A DNA stretch of 64,000 nucleotides, taken from contig JADJWN010000022.1 of NCBI GenBank assembly GCA_016716335.1, forward strand, positions 1 through 64,000, in the 5' to 3' direction. Both the position numbers and the translations under genes were made by a program. The notes under the pieces were generated by a model, which was not told the DNA's origin, did not search any database, and saw nothing but the letters and a program-made list of their open reading frames with translations. Source of the stretch: Saprospiraceae bacterium (GTDB lineage: Bacteria; Bacteroidota; Bacteroidia; Chitinophagales; Saprospiraceae). Positions 60,101-64,000 of this stretch are shown in pieces. The first letter of the stretch is position 1. The number at the start of each line of letters is the position of its first letter.

Positions 60101-60723
60101 AAAACAACAGTCAACTGTATTTTAATTCAAATACCCAAATGCTTGGGATAGGCACCAACAATCCTTCAGCCAAAGTCGATATTCAAGGAAGTGGAGGACT
60201 CAAAGTCAGCTCTACCAATGACGGAAGCGGCACCACTGACTGGATAGCTATAAATGCAGGTGGCACATCAGGAGACAGAGTTGTAATGGGTGTTCTGAAT
60301 GGATCTGCCACTATCGGCGCACATAATGGAGCATTAAATGCATGGGATACTTTGGTTGTCAATCCGGATGCAGTGGGTACATCCATTGTTTTAGGTGGCA
60401 ACAAGTCCCATACTGTGCCCCAGGTTTTAAACAATACGCAGATTGCATCAAGTCCTGTGGCTGTAAATGGAAGTATCAGACAAGCGTATTATTCTGTTCC
60501 TGTAAGTATTCCGGCCGGAAATACCATATCCTTCAACTGGGATCATAATCTGGGATATGGCCCCATAGTCATGATGAGTACAGACCAAAACGGCGGGGGC
60601 GCCAATATGATTGATGTTAGCTACACCACTTTTAATAATAATCAAAACCAAACAGTATTCGTACTGAAAAACAACGGATCTTCTACTGCTTTGGGTACTT
60701 TCAGGTGGATATTGGTATGGTAA
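57196..60723 (+). CDS. Large mosaic surface protein: glycine-rich plus tail-fibre-like repeats
   Basis: A 1175-residue exported protein with a signal peptide. Residues about 150-335 are extremely Gly-rich with AGGGGGG and GAGGGGSGF blocks, resembling the glycine-rich domain seen near ALK-type receptors and bacterial surface proteins. Three related blocks of about 55 residues (near residues 420-482, 715-775, 998-1059) share SSTN..SG..DWI, GDR/KVV, GILNG..TIGAHN and WDTLV. Residues about 805-948 contain five copies of a phage-tail-fibre-like unit, ILTATDWNIFNNKQNAL, the last four at a period of 26 residues. The C-terminus is a beta-rich domain. It lacks a clear T9SS sorting domain. It may be an adhesin or fibre. 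The frame is unbroken. Confidence 0.82.
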   Translation: MKHIFQKSVKTICIVSLLLAHTFILGQNVGIGTHTPDNSAMLDVSASDKGFLMPRVTKANRPVNPADGLIIYQTDEIPGIYNYIQGEWRRIMDSDIEIGLYSYGPDTAVTFQFTGNVQTWVVPDGVHWVKINCKGAEGSLGVWHIPLVAIDYMPGGKGGESEGFLPVTPGETLYVNVGGFVTSPLNGTNDQLIQGGWNGGGSAKILVSGSQIFVGGAGGGASDVRQGGNTLAHRKIVAGGGGGGGSQAGRTGGAGGGISGGNPLCPNPSACGQGGTQTTGNAPGQGESPIVSGVGAGGGGWYGGTAAASDNGAGGGGSGFLDPSLRQAFTNSNIRAGHGIITITYNRNTRLDTVIQLPYPISLSSVNDALNTESFGHKAVLFSNNGTIQGDASQFVFDADNGRAGIGLNNPATKLEVKGHGGIRVSSTNPGSGVSDWIAASFGGLAGDKVVAGILNGKATIGAHNQALNNWDTLVINPGGKIVLPGLGESGKRFLTIDADNIVGDTSFFGFNNGLKLSGGNFQIGGHLNQSTSIASNGHTFSINYSFEGEGGIFEEFIPGGFGYSLTPIGQTFNFPYNYILKQIKFICGFPIVNGTFQIFQGQTISGTPLASGTLNVNPFGEVTIPLNNLNMAANTTYTLYLTDCYPQISLIGADWPLGILLDLNGNPMPFGDLTSKFVGLPDIPGYHTLRVEGNTGKVGIGTPINTPLSSTLTVNGSNNMNSGSANWISANIGGQNGDRIVMGLLNGEPSIGAHNGPLTGWDTLNITPAGKLKIGHLAGNGNKFMTVNNQGVVNAQDIEIASSGTTGLLTSTDWNTFNNKVSPATTVNTIAPLSGGGTLHSSLTLSMPQANSSTNGFLSATDWSTFNNKQNSLPNASGTSNGILTSTDWNIFNNKQNALSPASGSNDGILTATDWNIFNNKQNALANANGSTNGILTAADWNTFNNKYNLPNLSNGSILFSNGNNITENNSQLYFNSNTQMLGIGTNNPSAKVDIQGSGGLKVSSTNDGSGTTDWIAINAGGTSGDRVVMGVLNGSATIGAHNGALNAWDTLVVNPDAVGTSIVLGGNKSHTVPQVLNNTQIASSPVAVNGSIRQAYYSVPVSIPAGNTISFNWDHNLGYGPIVMMSTDQNGGGANMIDVSYTTFNNNQNQTVFVLKNNGSSTALGTFRWILVW

Positions 60724-61286
60724 CAATGACTGGATTAACCTCACTTAAGGTAATTTTATGGTCGGACCGTACACCAAAAAAATCCAGGTATGAAAATATT
60801 GTTGTATATAACTAATACCTGTCATGTCACAAAAACAGAATTATATTTTTTATCAAATTGTACGCTGGTAAGAAATAATTTTTGGCATAATAAGACTCCA
60901 CGTGATCTTATCTTCCATACATGACTGCAATTATCCTGCAAAGAAATTTGCTTGTTTGAAGTTGATTTTTCAAAATATCAATAATATAGAAATGCAACAA
61001 ACATTTAGAAAAGAGTACTTAAATCCAGAATTATGCAATAGCAATTCTATTACAGCCTGATTTGGCTGAAAATAAATCGCAGCGCTGATTCAGCTCAGTG
61101 AGCTTCTAAGTCTCTTTTTCGGAAATGCTTATTTTATTTACATTCCAATCCTCATCACGAAATTTAAGACATAATACATTTAAACCAGGATTATTGTACC
61201 GGTTATGCCGATGTGCAGAAATACCCATCTTTGGTATAGGAAAAACTAATAAAGCCTTGAATCATTCGCCGGGTAGAAAGGGATGA
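60724..61286. other. Long intergenic stretch without recognisable gene
   Basis: About 560 bp between the mosaic surface protein and the GNAT-like gene. It is AT-rich and holds only short reading frames, none with family resemblance (for example a 22-residue frame from 60991). I see no tRNA, no strong hairpin and no promoter box that stands out. Confidence 0.45.
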
Positions 61287-62159
61287 CTAATATTGAACTT
61301 TGGATAACAACTTCTCCCACCAGCTTCTTTGTTCGACATATAGAATGTCTTTGCTGATTACCGGCAATTCCTGGATAATGTTTGATGGTGAAAAGGGCGA
61401 AAACCTCATAGTCATTTTCCTGCCGCAATGGGTCCGAAATACATAATCATACAATACTGCCATCAGTGCAGGATTTCCGGCGGATTCAGACCAAATTTCA
61501 GTAATGGTACCGGGATTGTAAAAAAATACAGCTTTTGCGATGTCACTGTTATGAGCTTTTCCTAACATAGAAGAAAACAAAATGCCTCTGTGCATGGCAT
61601 TGTACATCAGTCGGTAAAGTATATTTTTTTCGGAGTCTTTAAGCGCAGAAGTTTTCAGCAGTTCTTCGGGCCTGGGATTTAAGGTAATCTGAATATTTTC
61701 GGATGTAATATCCTCCAACATAGCTGAAAAACGGGAAGAGTAGCCTTCTCTGAGACTTTCGTAAGCATCTGTTAATGACAGGATAGTATATTTCTTCGAA
61801 GGGAGGCCGGGTTTAAGGCTTTGTATGGAGGTCGTCTGGGTATTTTTGAATGCCTGCCAGAAGCGTATGTTATCGAAATCCGGATTTTCGATAAATGATT
61901 TGATTCTTGACGGTGACATCAGATTGATGGTATGAATTCCTGTTTCGGGGATTAATTTTTTTTGGAATGTGGACAGACTTTGTCTGAAAACCGGAAGCCC
62001 GGATTCATAATCTCCTTCAATCAAGACATCAAAACTACCGGCTACTGCTTTCAGATACCAATGGTAGGCATACACCGAGCTGTCCGGTGCATAATGAACC
62101 AGTCCGTTCCATTTATTTTTGTCAATATTTTCAAAAGATATTCGCTGTAAATGAATCAC
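61287..62159 (-). CDS. Conserved GNAT-like protein coupled to glyA
   Basis: A 290-residue soluble protein. The opening HLQRISFENIDKNKWNGLVHYAPDSSVYAYHWYLKAVAGSFDVLIEGDYESGLPV matches a group of Bacteroidota proteins with a GNAT/FemAB-like shape; the second half has the expected beta-strands (ILYRLMYNAMHRGILFSSMLGKAHNSDIAKAVFFYN). The acetyl-CoA loop is not clear, so a real enzyme activity is unproven. The GTG at 62159 overlaps the glyA stop codon by 4 bp, so the two are translationally coupled, which may point to a role with amino acids or one-carbon units. Confidence 0.62.
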   Translation of the reverse strand: MIHLQRISFENIDKNKWNGLVHYAPDSSVYAYHWYLKAVAGSFDVLIEGDYESGLPVFRQSLSTFQKKLIPETGIHTINLMSPSRIKSFIENPDFDNIRFWQAFKNTQTTSIQSLKPGLPSKKYTILSLTDAYESLREGYSSRFSAMLEDITSENIQITLNPRPEELLKTSALKDSEKNILYRLMYNAMHRGILFSSMLGKAHNSDIAKAVFFYNPGTITEIWSESAGNPALMAVLYDYVFRTHCGRKMTMRFSPFSPSNIIQELPVISKDILYVEQRSWWEKLLSKVQY

Positions 62160-63436
62160 TCCAGTTCCGGATATAACGGGAAGGATAACATGAACTGGTT
62201 GACTTTGTTTTTAATTTCAGCCAATATGGAGTCATTGTCCTTGTTTCTGATCACATCATCTATCCACTGTACCACCTGCCTGCAGTCATTTTCATTGAGG
62301 CCCCGGGTTGTTATGGCTGCAGCACCGACTCTGATACCTGACGTCTGTAAAGCCGGACGACTGTCAAAAGGCACCATATTTTTATTGATTGTAATATTGG
62401 CCTTAATCAGTGCATTTTCCACCTCTTTACCCGTGAGGTCCGGGTTCTTGGCTCTGAGGTCTATGAGCATCAGATGATTGCTGGTACCTCCTGAAATAAT
62501 TTTGTATCCGAGATCCGTAAAAGCCTCAGCCATGGCGTGGGCATTGCGTATTACTTTTCCGGCGTAGTCAATGAACGAAGGTGAAGCTGCCTCTCTGAAT
62601 GCGACTGCCTTGGCTGCAATGACGTGCTCAAGCGGACCACCCTGCATACCGGGGAATACCCCGCTGTTCAGCACCGAAGACATCATGATCGGGTCTCCTT
62701 TTTTGGTAGTACGACCCCAGGGATTGGGAAAATCCTTGCCCATCATCACGATACCGCCTCTGGGTCCCCTCAATGTCTTGTGAGTAGTAGAGGTAATAAT
62801 ATGGCAATATGGCAACGGATCGTTGAGATATCGGGAGGCAATCAATCCTGCAGGATGTGCAATATCCGCCAGCAAAAGTGCACCCACCTCATCCGCAATC
62901 TCTCTGAATCTCTTATAATCCCAGTCCCTGGAATACGCAGATGCCCCGCAAATAATGAGTTTGGGCATTACCTGCCTTGCCTTCTCAGCAACCTTATCCA
63001 TATCAATCACTCCGGAATCTTCCTCTACGCCATAGAAATGCGCCTGATATACCTTGCCGGAATAATTGACCGGAGAGCCATGGGACAAATGTCCCCCGTG
63101 TGCAAGATCAAAACCCAATATGGCATCACCCGGATTGAGAACTGCCAGAAATACCGCAGCATTGGCCTGAGCTCCGGAGTGTGGCTGCACATTGGCATAT
63201 TCGGCACCAAACAGGGAACAAAGCCTGTCGATAGCCAGCTGCTCTACCTGATCTACCACTTCGCAACCACCATAATACCGGCGTCCCGGATATCCTTCGG
63301 CGTATTTATTGGTAAGACAACTGCCCATCGTCCTGATGACTTCGAGAGAGGTGAAATTCTCAGAAGCAATCAACTCAATGCCCTTTCTCTGCCTCTGTAG
63401 CTCTGCCTGTACCAATTGTTGAATCTCTATATCCAT
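62156..63436 (-). CDS. glyA: Serine hydroxymethyltransferase
   Basis: Interconverts serine and glycine and charges tetrahydrofolate with a one-carbon unit. The enzyme is 426 residues long, a normal length. The N-terminal IELIASENFTS and YAEGYPGRRYYGG motifs and the PLP lysine in TTHKTLRGPRGG are all present, with DIAHPAGLIAS for cofactor binding. A TACCTTTG box (minus strand, 63463-63470) lies about 27 bp upstream of the ATG at 63436 and may be its promoter. The GNAT-like gene downstream is coupled by a 4-bp overlap. Confidence 0.96.
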   Translation of the reverse strand: MDIEIQQLVQAELQRQRKGIELIASENFTSLEVIRTMGSCLTNKYAEGYPGRRYYGGCEVVDQVEQLAIDRLCSLFGAEYANVQPHSGAQANAAVFLAVLNPGDAILGFDLAHGGHLSHGSPVNYSGKVYQAHFYGVEEDSGVIDMDKVAEKARQVMPKLIICGASAYSRDWDYKRFREIADEVGALLLADIAHPAGLIASRYLNDPLPYCHIITSTTHKTLRGPRGGIVMMGKDFPNPWGRTTKKGDPIMMSSVLNSGVFPGMQGGPLEHVIAAKAVAFREAASPSFIDYAGKVIRNAHAMAEAFTDLGYKIISGGTSNHLMLIDLRAKNPDLTGKEVENALIKANITINKNMVPFDSRPALQTSGIRVGAAAITTRGLNENDCRQVVQWIDDVIRNKDNDSILAEIKNKVNQFMLSFPLYPELE

Positions 63437-63642
63437 TATTATCTGTCAATTTGCTGAGGCTACAAAGGTAAAACTTAGAGTTTGAATTTTTGGGAAGTTG
63501 ATGCAAATGATTGCAATATTGAAATTATATGTTGTGAACATCTACTGAATAAAAAAACATTGCATGGGAATACCAGGCTTCCGAAATACCCGGTAGTTCC
63601 CTATACAATGTTATGAAAAGGAATGGTAATTTATCTTTCGTA

Positions 63643-63999
63643 TTATCTGATCACAGTGATGTCACCGGCCAGCTTATCATCAAATGGTCTGTTGTCTTCG
63701 TCCAATGCTTTGTAGGTAAAAAGGAAGGTATAAACTCCCTGCTCGACCGGAACACCTTTGAATGTACCATCCCAGGGCTCCAACCCCTTATCGGAAATGT
63801 AAACCAGATTACCCCATCGGTCAAAAATCCTGAGTTTGGATTCAATGACACAACTTGTTTCTGTAATCTGGAAGAAATTATTCTGTCTTGAGTCGAGATG
63901 CAAAATATTCGGATGGTAAAGTTTGCAGCAGAAATTTTTGATAGTAATCTCTGTGGAATTTTCACATCCGTTCTCATCGGTGACGGTAACACCATAATT
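63643..63999 (-). CDS. T9SS type B (CHU_C) protein, C-terminal part
   Basis: The window ends inside this gene, which runs leftward from the right edge, so the N-terminus is missing. About 118 residues are visible. They read YGVTVTDENGCENSTEITI, then a LYHPNILHLDSRQNNFF block and ESKLRIFDRWGNLVYISDKGLEPWDGTFKGVPVEQGVYTFLF, which is the gliding-motility/CHU_C C-terminal domain used for type IX secretion and surface attachment. Such proteins are often very large and adhesive. The frame is open to the window edge. Confidence 0.88.
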   Translation of the reverse strand, partial: NYGVTVTDENGCENSTEITIKNFCCKLYHPNILHLDSRQNNFFQITETSCVIESKLRIFDRWGNLVYISDKGLEPWDGTFKGVPVEQGVYTFLFTYKALDEDNRPFDDKLAGDITVIR

Positions 64000-64000
64000 C

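Noticed and set aside
60991..61060. 22-codon reading frame in the intergenic stretch
   Set aside because: Too short, no ribosome binding site that stands out, and no resemblance to a known small protein.

Overview
The window looks like a chromosomal piece of a Bacteroidota bacterium (moderately low GC). This rests on two TonB-dependent receptors with carboxypeptidase-like N-termini, a DUF4249 lipoprotein, type IX secretion (T9SS) C-terminal domains of both type A-like and type B (CHU_C) kinds, a giant alpha-2-macroglobulin, and promoter-like TTG / TAnnTTTG elements. The mix of T9SS cargo and a dockerin-like repeat is reminiscent of Saprospiria, but the sequence alone does not prove the class.

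Layout. 1-6.3 kb is a decayed accessory region: a broken IS110 transposase, a degenerate IS1182-like element with terminal inverted repeats, and two cassette-like units. The units carry a YPTQN-motif protein plus a CoiA-like nuclease, and a TIR-domain protein. Each unit starts with a GTT-led motif directly after an IS1182 end, finishes with the complementary AAC motif, and is followed by the same 105-bp repeat. 6.6-9.1 kb holds a TonB-linked outer membrane barrel. 9.8-10.6 kb is a 13-copy two-module palindromic repeat array between convergent genes. 10.6-19 kb is housekeeping: an acyl-CoA thioesterase, lipB, a thioredoxin-dockerin protein, ribosomal protein L31, a sugar-nucleotidyltransferase-like protein, an ADP-ribosylglycohydrolase, trpBA and an rRNA pseudouridine synthase. 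19-27 kb carries the 2010-residue alpha-2-macroglobulin and a YjgP/YjgQ (LptF/G) permease. 27-35.8 kb has MarR and MerR regulators, a GNAT enzyme, the DUF4249/TonB-receptor pair, a secreted M1 peptidase and a beta-propeller lipoprotein. 35.8-39.4 kb is a run from an M28 peptidase to era. 40.5-45.5 kb has dapB, dnaG, a reductase pair and dapF. 46-51.7 kb groups pssA, cdsA and psd (phosphatidylethanolamine synthesis) with a ferredoxin, and a divergent uridine kinase / nucleoside permease pair. 51.7-64 kb has a GH109-like enzyme, a histidine kinase and response regulator, two large exported proteins, a GNAT-like protein coupled to glyA, and the C-terminus of a T9SS type B protein at the window edge.

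Functional links: dapB and dapF serve lysine/diaminopimelate synthesis; pssA, cdsA and psd cover CDP-diacylglycerol to phosphatidylethanolamine; udk and the permease form a nucleoside uptake/salvage pair; the T9SS-tagged peptidase and surface proteins point to an exported degradative and adhesive repertoire.

A caution runs through the annotation. Many genes that should be intact, including era, cdsA, the LPS permease, the M1 peptidase and the response regulator, carry single-base frameshifts, often in homopolymers. This suggests uncorrected sequencing indels. They are described here as single genes with a noted frameshift. The 1-6.3 kb region also has stop codons and truncations and looks truly decayed. 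No tRNA, rRNA or CRISPR array was recognised.
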